From Anaerocolumna sp. (GTDB taxonomy: Bacteria > Bacillota > Clostridia > Lachnospirales > Lachnospiraceae), in the NCBI GenBank assembly GCA_029239975.1, contig JARBTX010000039.1, forward strand, positions 1 to 34,888: a DNA stretch of 34,888 nucleotides. The letters run 5' to 3'. A model generated the notes under the pieces. The model was given only the letters and a program-made list of their open reading frames with translations. It was not told the origin of the DNA and did no database searches. Each line of letters begins with the position of its first letter. The stretch's first letter is position 1. A program made the translations under genes and the position numbers. Positions 1 to 8,235 of this stretch are shown one piece after another.

Positions 1-95
1 ATACAAGATATATTGAAAATAAAATCCGGGAAGCATTTGGTTTTGCTGGAACGTCATTGAAGTTTTTCATAAGGGAGCGAAAGGAAAAAGAATAG
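1..95 (+). CDS. der: GTPase Der (EngA), C-terminal fragment
   Basis: Only the last 30 codons are in the window, read from base 3 to the TAG at 93-95. The visible tail contains IREAFGFAGTSLKFFIRER and then a basic/acidic KEKE end. This matches the C-terminal KH-like domain of the ribosome-assembly GTPase Der, which usually ends in a motif like IREAFGFEGTP followed by RERK. The plsY start codon follows one base after the stop, and der-plsY-gpsA is a familiar order in Firmicutes. The call rests on this short tail plus context, because the GTPase domains lie outside the window. Confidence 0.8.
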   Translation, partial: TRYIENKIREAFGFAGTSLKFFIRERKEKE

Positions 96-96
96 T

Positions 97-723
97 ATGT
101 TATTAAAAATACTGATTTGTTTAATTGTGGGATATGGTTTTGGATGTTTTTCAACTAGTTATGTAATTGGAAAATTAAATCATATTGATATTCGTAATTA
201 TGGAAGTGGTAATGCAGGTACAACCAACGCACTTCGTACATTAGGTTGGAAAGCTGGGTTACTTACGTTCGTTGGAGATGCAATAAAAGCTATAATCCCA
301 ATATTATTAGTTCGTTATATTGTTAATACAGAGGATATGTTAGAACAACTTTTACTTCTTTATACTGGGCTAGGTGTAGTACTAGGCCATAACTTTCCTG
401 TTTGGTTAAATTTTAAAGGTGGTAAAGGTATTGCCGCAACAGGTGGAGTAATGTTTGCATTTGATTGGAGATTAGGAATCGTAGCATTTGTAATTTTCTT
501 AGTTGTTACCGCTGCGACAAGATATGTATCACTTGGATCATTAATTATATCCATTTTATTCCCGGTTTGGATGTTGATTCTCTATCCGGGCAACATACAT
601 ATGCTTATTGTAAGTTTGGTATTTACCATATCAGCATTTTATAAGCATCGCTCTAATATAAAGAGATTACTAAATGGAACTGAAAATAAAATTGGACAAA
701 AAGTACAAATTGAGAAGAAATAG
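97..723 (+). CDS. plsY: Acyl-phosphate:glycerol-3-phosphate acyltransferase PlsY
   Basis: PlsY is an integral membrane enzyme that moves an acyl group from acyl-phosphate to glycerol-3-phosphate, the first acylation in phospholipid synthesis. The 208-residue protein has about five hydrophobic segments. It carries the family loops GSGNAGTTNALRTLG near residues 37-51 and HNFPVWLNFKGGKGIAATGG near residues 98-117, the second being the phosphate/acyl-phosphate binding region. The start is one base after the der stop, with an AAAGGA ribosome site upstream. The next gene, gpsA, makes its substrate glycerol-3-phosphate, so the pair forms a short pathway operon. Length and motifs are normal for the family. 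Confidence 0.95.
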   Translation: MLLKILICLIVGYGFGCFSTSYVIGKLNHIDIRNYGSGNAGTTNALRTLGWKAGLLTFVGDAIKAIIPILLVRYIVNTEDMLEQLLLLYTGLGVVLGHNFPVWLNFKGGKGIAATGGVMFAFDWRLGIVAFVIFLVVTAATRYVSLGSLIISILFPVWMLILYPGNIHMLIVSLVFTISAFYKHRSNIKRLLNGTENKIGQKVQIEKK

Positions 724-736
724 GAGGGATTTGGGA

Positions 737-1750
737 ATGTCAAAAGTTAGTATTTTAGGAGCAGGTGCCTGGGGAACTGCAATTGCAATTTTATTAGGTA
801 ACAATGGGCATGAAGTAACACTTTGGTCTGCTCTTGCTTCTGAAGTTGAAATCTTAAAAAATGAAAGAGAATTAAAAGATAAACTTCCAGGAGTAAAACT
901 TCCTGATTCTGTGTCAATTACAGATGATTTAAAAAGCGCATGTGATGGTTTTGACTTAATCGTTTTTGCTGTAGCTTCTCCATTCGTTAGAAAAACAGCT
1001 CAAATAGCAAAACCATATATCAAAGATGGACAAATTATCGTAAATGTTGGTAAAGGTATTGAAGAAACTACACTAGAAACACTTACTGAGATTTTAAAAG
1101 AAGAAATTCCAGGTGCTGATATTGCAGTATTATCTGGTCCAAGCCATGCAGAAGAAGTTAGCAAAGGTATACCTACCACATGTGTAGTTGGAGCGGACTC
1201 CAAAGCAACTGCATCTATGATTCAAGATATATTTATGAGTGACCGTTTCCGTGTATATACAAGTCCGGACGTAATTGGCATTGAACTTGGTGGTTCGATT
1301 AAGAATGTTATAGCACTTGCAGCTGGTATCGCAGATGGTTTAGGATTTGGTGATAATACAAAAGCAGCTCTTATGACTAGAGGTATTGCTGAAATAAGCC
1401 GTCTAGGTATTGCCATGGGTGGTAAGATGGAAACGTTCGCAGGACTTTCTGGAGTAGGTGACTTATTCGTTACTTGTATGAGTAAACACAGCCGTAACCG
1501 TAATGCTGGTGTCTTAATTGGACAAGGACTTACGATGGAAGAAGCAATGAATGAAGTAAAACAAATTGTTGAGGGTGTTTTCTCAGCAAAAGCTGCTTTA
1601 GCACTTGCAAAAAAATATGAAATTGAAATGCCAATCGTAGAACAAATCAATCTTGTATTATTCGAGAATAAATCAGCAGAAGAAGCAGTATCTGATTTAT
1701 TATTAAGAGATAAGAGAAGAGAATATTCTGAACTAAAATGGGATAAGTAG
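737..1750 (+). CDS. gpsA: NAD(P)-dependent glycerol-3-phosphate dehydrogenase
   Basis: GpsA reduces dihydroxyacetone phosphate to sn-glycerol-3-phosphate in the cytoplasm for phospholipid synthesis. The 337-residue product starts MSKVSILGAGAWGTAIA, with the Rossmann GxGxxG motif at about residues 8-13. SGPSHAEEV and NVIALAAGIADGLGFGDN mark the catalytic and substrate-binding half. The reading frame stays open upstream to 674, but I chose the ATG at 737 because TAGGAGG at 721-727 sits nine bases before it and the Rossmann fold then begins at the usual place. It follows plsY by 13 bases, so the two are probably co-transcribed, ending at the hairpin at 1782-1821. Confidence 0.96.
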   Translation: MSKVSILGAGAWGTAIAILLGNNGHEVTLWSALASEVEILKNERELKDKLPGVKLPDSVSITDDLKSACDGFDLIVFAVASPFVRKTAQIAKPYIKDGQIIVNVGKGIEETTLETLTEILKEEIPGADIAVLSGPSHAEEVSKGIPTTCVVGADSKATASMIQDIFMSDRFRVYTSPDVIGIELGGSIKNVIALAAGIADGLGFGDNTKAALMTRGIAEISRLGIAMGGKMETFAGLSGVGDLFVTCMSKHSRNRNAGVLIGQGLTMEEAMNEVKQIVEGVFSAKAALALAKKYEIEMPIVEQINLVLFENKSAEEAVSDLLLRDKRREYSELKWDK

Positions 1751-1781
1751 AATTAATCAAATACATTTAAGTGAATAGCCA

Positions 1782-1821
1782 AATACCCTAAAATATATTA
1801 AAATTTTAGGGTATTCTTTTT
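1782..1821 (+). terminator. Intrinsic terminator after gpsA
   Basis: A 13-bp perfect stem, 1782-1794 pairing with 1803-1815, has an 8-nt loop and is followed by CTTTTT. It lies 31 bases after the gpsA stop and would end the der-plsY-gpsA transcript. Confidence 0.85.
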
Positions 1822-1931
1822 ATGATTATCTATTTTAAAAACTAGTTTATTCTATTTTAATGAATATTGTAATTGATACGTATTTGAAACATTATGTGTA
1901 TGAATGAACATGACATGAAAGGAGTCTCATT

Positions 1932-2489
1932 ATGAATCAAAATTGGATCGCTGTAGTTGGTAGTCCAAGAATTGGAGAAAATACTGACTTAATTGTGGAT
2001 TATCTTACTCAAACTTTAAAAAATAAGAATATAACCGTTACCAAATATATTTTAGATAGCAAAAATATTACGACTTGTTCTGGTTGTGAATGTTGCATTA
2101 AAACAGGAACTTGTATTATTAACGATGACATTTCCAATATAATTAATCACATGAAAATTGCAGATGGATTTATATTAGCGTCACCTACATACAATTATAA
2201 TGTAACTGCACAAATGAAAGCATTACTTGATCGAACCTTTTGTTTAAATGATTATAGTGATGGTTGTAGAAGTCGGTTATTACCGAATAAAAAAGCAGTT
2301 GTAGTTGGAGTATGTAGAGGAAAATTAAAAAACTCGATGGGTTTTACAGTGGATAGTATGGTAAAAACACTAACAGATCTTGAGGTTGAAATAATAAACA
2401 CCTTCGAGTATTATGATACTAAAAATCAGCCAGTTAACAATAATCCTAATATAAGAAATAGATTAGATGAAATGTTACTGGGTATATAA
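1932..2489 (+). CDS. Flavodoxin-fold NAD(P)H-dependent oxidoreductase, iron-sulfur flavoprotein-like
   Basis: This 185-residue protein has the NADPH-dependent FMN reductase fold. The N-terminal strand WIAVVGSPRIGENTD is the FMN phosphate loop (GSPR-x-GxNT type), and ADGFILASPTYNYNVTAQMK is the second flavin loop. Between them, CSGCECCIKTGTC is a compact cysteine cluster like the one in clostridial and archaeal iron-sulfur flavoproteins, which hold a [4Fe-4S] cluster next to FMN. The ATG follows AAAGGAG by a normal distance. It stands alone between a terminator and spoIVA, so context does not name a substrate. Reduction of flavin, quinone or nitro compounds, or electron transfer, are all possible. 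The family call is firm; the physiological role is unknown. Confidence 0.8.
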   Translation: MNQNWIAVVGSPRIGENTDLIVDYLTQTLKNKNITVTKYILDSKNITTCSGCECCIKTGTCIINDDISNIINHMKIADGFILASPTYNYNVTAQMKALLDRTFCLNDYSDGCRSRLLPNKKAVVVGVCRGKLKNSMGFTVDSMVKTLTDLEVEIINTFEYYDTKNQPVNNNPNIRNRLDEMLLGI

Positions 2490-2606
2490 CTATTCCTTGT
2501 AACAATTTATAATAGGATATAGTTTTTAAAATACGTTCAATTTCAATTTAAAAGTTTAAATTATGTGTCATCAAAATATAATTAATGAGATAAAATATAA
2601 AACCTA

Positions 2607-2636
2607 GTCATGAAAATTATTACTCTAGCATATGCT
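2607..2636 (+). promoter_or_regulatory. Possible sigma-E-type promoter of spoIVA
   Basis: GTCATGAA (2607-2614) and CATATGCT (2629-2636) are 14 bases apart and lie 27 bases before the spoIVA start. They resemble the mother-cell sigma-E pattern (about GTCATATT-14-CATACANT). spoIVA is a classic sigma-E gene, so the position is sensible, but both boxes have mismatches. Confidence 0.4.
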
Positions 2637-2663
2637 TAATTATAACCGAAAGGAGGATGGCAT

Positions 2664-4172
2664 ATGTTGGAGCAATTTTCGTCACTTGACTTATCTAATC
2701 AAATATACGATGTTTACAATGATATTAAGGCTAGGACAGGCGGTGACATATACATAGGTGTGGTGGGGCCGGTTAGAACGGGAAAATCAACCTTTATTAA
2801 ACGATTTATGGATTTGTTAGTAATCCCTAATATCCAAGATGTTCACAACAAAGAAAGAGCCATTGATGAATTACCCCAAAGTGCAGCAGGAAAAACAATC
2901 ATGACAACGGAACCAAAGTTCATCCCGAAAGAAGCAGCTGAAATTCAATTAGGTGATGATGTTAAGGTGAATATCCGTCTTATAGATTGTGTTGGCTACA
3001 TGGTTGATGGGGCATCCGGACATATTGAAAATGAACAAGAACGTTTAGTAAAGACACCATGGTTCGATTATGAGATACCTTTTACCCAAGCAGCTGAAAT
3101 AGGAACTCAAAAAGTAATTAATGACCACTCAACAATTGGAATTGTTGTAACTACCGATGGTAGTTTTGGCGATTTACCAAGAGATAATTACATACCAGCT
3201 GAAGAAAAAACAATTGCTGAATTAAAGAAATTAAAGAAACCATTCATTGTATTGTTAAATACAAACAAACCTTATTCTGAAAGTACACTTAATCTGGCAA
3301 ATGATATAGCAGCTAAATATAATGTTACAGTTATGCCAGTTAATTGTGAACAATTGAAAAAAGATGATATTCATCGAATTATGTCCAATATATTATCTGT
3401 ATTTCCAGTATCCGAAATTAACTTCTACATGCCAAAATGGGCAGAAATGTTACCGGATGATCATTGGTTAAAGCAGGATTTACTTGAATCTATCAAGCAA
3501 TTAATGAAACGTATCTCTTTAATCCGTGATGCAAGAGCAGATAACTTACTAACAGACAGCAAATTTGTAAAGAAATTTAAAATTGATAAGATTGAAATGG
3601 AAAATGGTATGGTCAAAGTCAATGTAGAATTTGATGATACTTACTATTATAATATATTAAGTGATCTTATCGGAGTACCAATTACAGATGAATATCAATT
3701 AATCAGTACAATAAAAGAATTAGCTAATATGAAAAATGAATATCGTAAAGTTAGTGATGCCTGCGATGCCGTTCGTTCCAGAGGCTATGGTGTAGTTAAT
3801 CCTACAAGGGATGAGATAACAGTAGAAGATCCTGAAATCATGAAACATGGTAATAAATATGGTGTTAAGATTAAGGCAAGTGCACCATCCATCCACATGA
3901 TCAAAGCTAATATCGAAACTGAAATCGCACCAATTGTTGGTTCTGAGGATCAAGCAAACGATCTGATTAATTATATCAAGAAAAATGCTTCTGAGAATCC
4001 AGAAGGTATATGGGAAACTAATATCTATGGTAAATCCATCAAACAGTTAGTTGATGATGGAATTAATAATAAAATTAGTAAGATGACGGATGAAAGTCAG
4101 ATGAAATTACAAGAAACGATGCAAAAGATAATAAATGACAGTAATGGCGGAATTATTTGTATCATTATTTAA
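2664..4172 (+). CDS. spoIVA: Stage IV sporulation protein A (spore coat morphogenetic ATPase)
   Basis: SpoIVA coats the outer forespore membrane and polymerises by ATP hydrolysis to form the platform on which the spore coat is built. The 502-residue product is close to the usual size of just under 500. A TRAFAC-class NTPase domain is at the N terminus, with Walker A GPVRTGKST at residues 35-43, followed by the typical RLIDCVGYMVDGASGH and TTDGSFGDLPRDNY segments. The C terminus ends in a hydrophobic GGIICIII tail, in line with the membrane-associating end of the family. The ATG at 2664 follows a strong AGGAGG at 2651-2656. The gene is monocistronic, with a terminator after it. Its presence shows the organism forms endospores. 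Confidence 0.97.
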   Translation: MLEQFSSLDLSNQIYDVYNDIKARTGGDIYIGVVGPVRTGKSTFIKRFMDLLVIPNIQDVHNKERAIDELPQSAAGKTIMTTEPKFIPKEAAEIQLGDDVKVNIRLIDCVGYMVDGASGHIENEQERLVKTPWFDYEIPFTQAAEIGTQKVINDHSTIGIVVTTDGSFGDLPRDNYIPAEEKTIAELKKLKKPFIVLLNTNKPYSESTLNLANDIAAKYNVTVMPVNCEQLKKDDIHRIMSNILSVFPVSEINFYMPKWAEMLPDDHWLKQDLLESIKQLMKRISLIRDARADNLLTDSKFVKKFKIDKIEMENGMVKVNVEFDDTYYYNILSDLIGVPITDEYQLISTIKELANMKNEYRKVSDACDAVRSRGYGVVNPTRDEITVEDPEIMKHGNKYGVKIKASAPSIHMIKANIETEIAPIVGSEDQANDLINYIKKNASENPEGIWETNIYGKSIKQLVDDGINNKISKMTDESQMKLQETMQKIINDSNGGIICIII

Positions 4173-4212
4173 TGAAAGAACTGCAGATGGAACGTATAAA
4201 TATAACCTATAG

Positions 4213-4257
4213 AAACCCATTGTTTGTTGCGATTAATGACAAACAATGGGTTTTTTT
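4213..4257 (+). terminator. Intrinsic terminator after spoIVA
   Basis: A 15-bp perfect stem (4213-4227 with 4239-4253) is followed by a T run reaching 4257. It begins 40 bases after the spoIVA stop. The rest of the 4258-4440 stretch shows no gene or structure I can support. Confidence 0.92.
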
Positions 4258-4446
4258 ATGAAATCATTATAATAATGAATGGAAGCAATTGTATGAAGAA
4301 AAATGACAGGTAAAATTTTCTTTGGCAATTGGTAACAAAAAAAATAAAGTATTCTACAGATTGTGAATGAATTAAAAGCTTATTTTATAAGAATTACCTG
4401 ATATTTCATATGGTTTTATGAATTTTTACTATTTTACAAATAATGT

Positions 4447-4540
4447 TTGACACATAGTTGACAAATTTATGAACTGTTGCTATAATAAGTTAGAAATAAA
4501 TTTAATACATTTGTAACAACTTATCTTAATGTTGTAACAA
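4447..4540 (+). promoter_or_regulatory. Sigma-A promoter with two downstream TTGTAACAA boxes, ahead of the NlpC/P60 gene
   Basis: TTGACA (4458-4463), a 17-base spacer and TATAAT (4481-4486) make a full-consensus vegetative promoter. A second TTGACA lies at 4447-4452. Downstream of the expected start site, the near-palindrome TTGTAACAA occurs twice, at 4511-4519 and 4532-4540, exactly 21 bases apart (two helical turns). The boxes could bind a repressor or act in the RNA leader. Promoter: seen. Operator role: inference. Confidence 0.75.
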
Positions 4541-4575
4541 GTACATATTAAATGAAAAACCGCAGGAGGAACCAA

Positions 4576-5628
4576 ATGAAACAAGTAAACAAAAAGCTTC
4601 TCAAGATTTCATGCCTTTGTGTTGCTGGTACTGCTTTGTTAACATTTAATTCAGAATATTCAAGAGCTGCGACGGTAGCTGCTGAAGAACCAGTTGCAGG
4701 TATAACTGTTACTTTAGATAAATATTATAAGTCAGGTGATGTTGCAGCATCTTCAGAGATAACAATAGCTGCTTTAGAATCCAGTGTAGCTGCTTATGAT
4801 TATAATAATTTAGGTATAGCAAACGTCGAAAATCATTTAAATATTAGAAAAGGTCCAGGCGAAGATCAATCAATTATTGGTAAGTTACCAAAAGATGCTG
4901 GATGTACTATATTAGATATTGATAAAAATGGATGGGCAAAAATTAAATCAGGAAAAGTAACTGGATATGTTATGAGTTCATACTTAATCACTGGTGATAA
5001 GGCTGTAAAAATGGCCAAAAAAGTTGGAAGTTTAGTGGCTACTGTTAATACAGATGCATTAAATATTCGAACTGAAGAAAGTCTTTTATCTGGCGTTGTA
5101 ACCAGCGTCCCAAGAGATGAAGAAATGGAAGTTTTAGAAGTTGGTACCGATTGGGTTAAAGTTAGTATTGATGCTGATCAAGGTTATGTGGCAAGACAAT
5201 ATATTAAGTTATCCTATGAATTAAAGAAAGCTGTAACAAATGAAGAATTGACATCAGGCGTATCCGGTGTTAGAGCTAGCATGGTGGCTTTTGCAAAACA
5301 ATATTTAGGTAACCCATATGTTTGGGGTGGTGATAGCTTAACGAATGGTGTTGACTGTTCCGGATTTACCAGAGCAATTTATTCTCATTTTGGATATTCA
5401 ATACCACGTGTTTCCAGAAGCCAAGCAACTATTGGTACGACAATCAGTTCATCCAATGTAAGACCTGGTGATTTGGTATTCTACGGTAGCGGAAGTTATA
5501 TTAATCATGTTGCAATGTATATTGGTAATGGTCAAGTAATTCATGCTAGTACTCCAAGAACAGGCATTAAGATTTCTAATATGTATTACAGAACTCCAAT
5601 TAAGGCAGTTAGAATTATTAGTGATTAA
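4576..5628 (+). CDS. Secreted SH3-domain NlpC/P60 peptidoglycan hydrolase
   Basis: The 350-residue product is a secreted cell-wall hydrolase of the D,L-endopeptidase type. A signal peptide covers about residues 1-32 (basic KQVNKK start, hydrophobic core, probable cleavage near SRAA). Two bacterial SH3 domains follow, near residues 80-138 and 152-213, both with the NIR wall-binding signature. A C-terminal NlpC/P60 domain (about 234-349) has Cys261 in VDCSGF, His311 in INHVAMY and His323 in VIHAS as the catalytic set. I start it at ATG 4576, after GCAGGAGG, and not at the in-frame ATG 4552. It has its own strong promoter and terminator, so it is transcribed alone. It probably trims peptide stems during growth, division or spore germination; the sequence does not say which. 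Confidence 0.93.
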   Translation: MKQVNKKLLKISCLCVAGTALLTFNSEYSRAATVAAEEPVAGITVTLDKYYKSGDVAASSEITIAALESSVAAYDYNNLGIANVENHLNIRKGPGEDQSIIGKLPKDAGCTILDIDKNGWAKIKSGKVTGYVMSSYLITGDKAVKMAKKVGSLVATVNTDALNIRTEESLLSGVVTSVPRDEEMEVLEVGTDWVKVSIDADQGYVARQYIKLSYELKKAVTNEELTSGVSGVRASMVAFAKQYLGNPYVWGGDSLTNGVDCSGFTRAIYSHFGYSIPRVSRSQATIGTTISSSNVRPGDLVFYGSGSYINHVAMYIGNGQVIHASTPRTGIKISNMYYRTPIKAVRIISD

Positions 5629-5661
5629 TCAATATAAAAAAGATAATAATAATACTTGAAT

Positions 5662-5698
5662 AAAGAGATTGTCAATTTGATTGACAGTCTCTTTTTAT
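5662..5698 (+). terminator. Intrinsic terminator after the NlpC/P60 gene
   Basis: A 14-bp stem with one G-U pair (5662-5675 with 5681-5694) has a 5-nt loop and a T-rich tail. Confidence 0.88.
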
Positions 5699-5727
5699 TA
5701 AGATCAAATTAAATTATCCTTGATTTA

Positions 5728-5756
5728 TTGACATATGTAAGTATTAAAATTATAAT
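5728..5756 (+). promoter_or_regulatory. Sigma-A promoter of the membrane MutS-like gene
   Basis: TTGACA (5728-5733), 17 bases, TATAAT (5751-5756): full consensus at ideal spacing, about 60 bases before the chosen ATG at 5819. The TTG at 5768, also in frame, would lie almost at the predicted transcription start, which argues against it as start codon. Confidence 0.85.
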
Positions 5757-5818
5757 GTTTAAAACACTTGGAAATTGGTGGGATAAATGAAAGTCTTAGT
5801 AAGACGGTAAGGAGAGTT

Positions 5819-7492
5819 ATGGAATTTGTAGTAATTATAGTTTTATTAATTTTAGCTTTTATTGTTAAGGCTATCTATGACAAGAAAAATAACCGAATTA
5901 AATTAATTCAAAAATTAAAAAGAGAATGGGGACAGATTCCAGAAGAAGAATATACTCCTGAAGAGTTAAAATCATTAACTAGCTATTATAGATCAATTAA
6001 GGACGAGTTACATGATGTTGATGATATTACTTGGAATGACATTGATATGGATCAAGTATTTATGCTTATTAATAATACTAGTAGTGCTATTGGTGAAGAA
6101 TACTTATATTCCATTTTACGAAAATTACAATACGATGAAAAGGAATTATTAGAGAGAAATCGACTTATTGAATTTTTTCAGAATAATCCAGAAAAAAGAT
6201 TGGAATTACAAATTGCCTTAAAAAGTATGGGTAAGTTGCGAAATGTGTCCGTTCATGAATACATCAATCGTCTAGATTTTCTTGGTGCAGAAAGCAGCCT
6301 ATCACATTATATTATGGCAGGTGGTTTAATTTTTTCTATTTTATTAATTCCATTTAATCCAGCAATTGGTGGACTATTAACTTTTATTATGGTTGCTAAT
6401 AATATTTTTAAATATTATAAACGCAAAGGACAGATTGAAGCATATTTTTCAGTATGTTCCTATCTTATTCGCTTATTAAATTGTATCAAAGAAGTTACAA
6501 AGTTAAATATTGATGAAATAAAACCTTATACTGATCAGCTCGAAAAAGCAAGCAAAGCTTTTGCAGGATTTAAAAAAGGCTCAAGAGTTGTAGCAGGCAA
6601 AAATCCAAATGGCGACATGGCTGATATAATTTTAGATTATGAAAGAATGTTATTTCATAGTGATTTAATTAAATTTAATTCAATGTTAATTAGTTTTAAA
6701 AAAAATCGCGAACTCTTAAATGAAATGTTTGTAAGCATAGGAAAACTTGATAGTATGATATCAATTGCGTCCTTTCGAACCATGTTAGATTATTATTGTA
6801 TCCCTGAACTATCACGTGCAGCTAAACCATTTTTAAAAGTTGAAGAATTATATCATCCTATGATAGAAGAGCCTATAACTAATTCTATAGCTGAAGACAG
6901 ATGTGTTTTAATAACTGGTTCTAATGCATCTGGTAAATCTACATTTATTAAGACATTGGCAATCAATGCGATTTTATCCCAAACTATATACACCTCACTA
7001 TGTAAAAGTTACAAGGCATCTTTCTTCCAAGTTGCCTCATCTATGGCATTGCAAGATAATATCTTTAGCAAAGAAAGTTATTATATCGTTGAGATTAAAT
7101 CACTAAAGCGTATATTAGACCGTCTAAACGACCAAAATCCTATTCTGTGTTTCGTAGATGAAGTATTACGTGGAACCAATACCTTAGAACGTATCGCGGC
7201 ATCATCACAGATTTTATATAGTTTTTCTAAGGGAAATGCATTGTGTTTTGCAGCAACCCATGACATTGAATTAACTCATATTTTAGAGAAATATTATTCG
7301 AATTATCATTTCCAAGAGCAAATAGTAGATAATAATATATTATTTGATTATAAGCTTTTCAGTGGTAGAGCTATCTCTAGAAATGCAATTAAACTGTTAG
7401 GTGTAATGGGTTATTCAGATGATATCATTGAAAGTGCTACGAATAGTGCAAATCAATTTTTAGAAAAGGGAACTTGGAGCATTTTAGAATAA
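5819..7492 (+). CDS. Membrane-anchored MutS-family ATPase
   Basis: The C-terminal third is a MutS-type ABC ATPase: Walker A GSNASGKST at about residues 367-375, a signature-like segment QDNIFSKESYY, Walker B CFVDEVLRGTNTLER with DE at about 447-448, and the switch His in AATHDIE. There is no mismatch-binding Phe-x-Glu domain and no C-terminal Smr nuclease, so it is neither MutS1 nor MutS2. One hydrophobic segment sits at the extreme N terminus (residues 2-20) and a hairpin of two more at about 164-195, so the lever/core region is probably tied to the membrane. I chose ATG 5819 (AAGGAG just upstream) over an in-frame TTG at 5768 that has no ribosome site. Membrane MutS-like proteins exist widely but have no settled function; a DNA-repair role should not be assumed. 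Confidence 0.8.
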   Translation: MEFVVIIVLLILAFIVKAIYDKKNNRIKLIQKLKREWGQIPEEEYTPEELKSLTSYYRSIKDELHDVDDITWNDIDMDQVFMLINNTSSAIGEEYLYSILRKLQYDEKELLERNRLIEFFQNNPEKRLELQIALKSMGKLRNVSVHEYINRLDFLGAESSLSHYIMAGGLIFSILLIPFNPAIGGLLTFIMVANNIFKYYKRKGQIEAYFSVCSYLIRLLNCIKEVTKLNIDEIKPYTDQLEKASKAFAGFKKGSRVVAGKNPNGDMADIILDYERMLFHSDLIKFNSMLISFKKNRELLNEMFVSIGKLDSMISIASFRTMLDYYCIPELSRAAKPFLKVEELYHPMIEEPITNSIAEDRCVLITGSNASGKSTFIKTLAINAILSQTIYTSLCKSYKASFFQVASSMALQDNIFSKESYYIVEIKSLKRILDRLNDQNPILCFVDEVLRGTNTLERIAASSQILYSFSKGNALCFAATHDIELTHILEKYYSNYHFQEQIVDNNILFDYKLFSGRAISRNAIKLLGVMGYSDDIIESATNSANQFLEKGTWSILE

Positions 7493-7504
7493 GAAAGATA
7501 TAAA

Positions 7505-7534
7505 TTGTCTATTTTTGCAGAATTATGTTATAAT
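7505..7534 (+). promoter_or_regulatory. Probable sigma-A promoter of the zinc-ribbon gene
   Basis: TTGTCT (7505-7510), 18 bases, TATAAT (7529-7534), ending 31 bases before the ATG. A good -10 box and a moderate -35 box. Confidence 0.6.
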
Positions 7535-7564
7535 AGCACTAATAAACTGCAAGGGAGATATTAT

Positions 7565-7942
7565 ATGAATGTTAAGGTTTGTAAAAATTGTAAACGATTA
7601 TTTAAATATATATATGGACCAGAAATTTGTCCAGACTGCATGAAATTAATCCCAAAAGAAGAGAAAGAGCTACAAAAAACAGAAACATCGAATTTATTAC
7701 GTCCATTAGTTACTGAAGAAGAGATTAAATTTAGAGAAGTGAAAGATTATATAATGGCTCATCCTAAGGCTACTTTAGTACAAATAGCTGATGCTAATGA
7801 TACAACTCCAATGAAACTACTTGAATGGATTAGGGAAGAAAGATTGGAATTTTCCGATGATTCGAAAACAGCATGGTTTGAATGCGAAAGTTGTGGGGCG
7901 AAAATAAAGAGTGGTAGGTTGTGTAATCGATGTAAGTTTAAA
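7565..7942 (+). CDS. YvyF-like zinc-ribbon protein (flagellar-operon protein family)
   Basis: The 126-residue protein has an N-terminal zinc ribbon (CKNCKRLFKYIYGPEICPDC), a central helical segment resembling a winged-helix or MerR-like reader (LVQIADANDTTPMKLLEWIR, then EERLEF), and a C-terminal ribbon (CESCGAKIKSGRLCNRC). This three-part arrangement matches the YvyF / TIGR03826 family, which in Bacillus sits in the late flagellar region beside flgM. No flagellar gene is nearby here, so motility is only a family-based suggestion; a small DNA- or protein-binding regulator is equally consistent. The start is ATG 7565 after AAGGGAG. The frame remains open 60 bases upstream, but that stretch contains the promoter. 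The stop codon is at 7943-7945. Confidence 0.7.
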
Positions 7943-8096
7943 TAAATTGGATATAAGGGTTGATGGGTAAGTATAATATTAAAACACTTAGATAACTCTC
8001 ATATATTGGTGAGAGATTTGTATTAAAGAAAGCAAAACTAAGTAGATATCATACATACTGTGAAACATAACCTATGAGTGAAAGTGATTAATATTA

Positions 8097-8138
8097 AAAG
8101 GCATCTGTTAGACTATTGTCTATAGATGCTTTTTTTGA
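8097..8138 (+). terminator. Intrinsic terminator after the YvyF-like gene
   Basis: GCATCTGTTAGAC pairs with GTCTATAGATGC (one bulge) across a 4-nt loop, flanked by A and T runs with seven T after the stem. It lies about 150 bases after the preceding stop. Confidence 0.85.
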
Positions 8139-8161
8139 TATAAGCAAATGTTTGCTTTAAA

Positions 8162-8190
8162 TTGAAGTTCCTTGAATAATATGGTAGAAT
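8162..8190 (+). promoter_or_regulatory. Probable sigma-A promoter of the metallophosphoesterase gene
   Basis: TTGAAG (8162-8167), 17 bases, TAGAAT (8185-8190): two near-consensus boxes, 45 bases before the GTG start. Confidence 0.6.
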
Positions 8191-8235
8191 ATTCCTAAAC
8201 TTTACTTATTAATCAATTAAAGTGTAGGAGGCAAC

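Larger units (their letters stand above)
7946..8235. other. Intergenic region without a supported gene
   Basis: This 290-base stretch holds a small hairpin near 7994-8015 (CTCTCA/TGAGAG), the terminator at 8097-8138 and the promoter at 8162-8190. I found no open frame with a ribosome site in it. Confidence 0.6.

Noticed and set aside
1222..1650. 142-codon minus-strand open frame inside gpsA
   Set aside because: Antisense shadow of a well-supported gene, without a ribosome site or recognisable domain; the same holds for the other antisense frames in gpsA, mutS, mreB and the nif-like genes.
5768..5818. Extended TTG start for the membrane MutS-like protein
   Set aside because: No ribosome site, and it lies almost at the predicted transcription start; ATG 5819 has AAGGAG.
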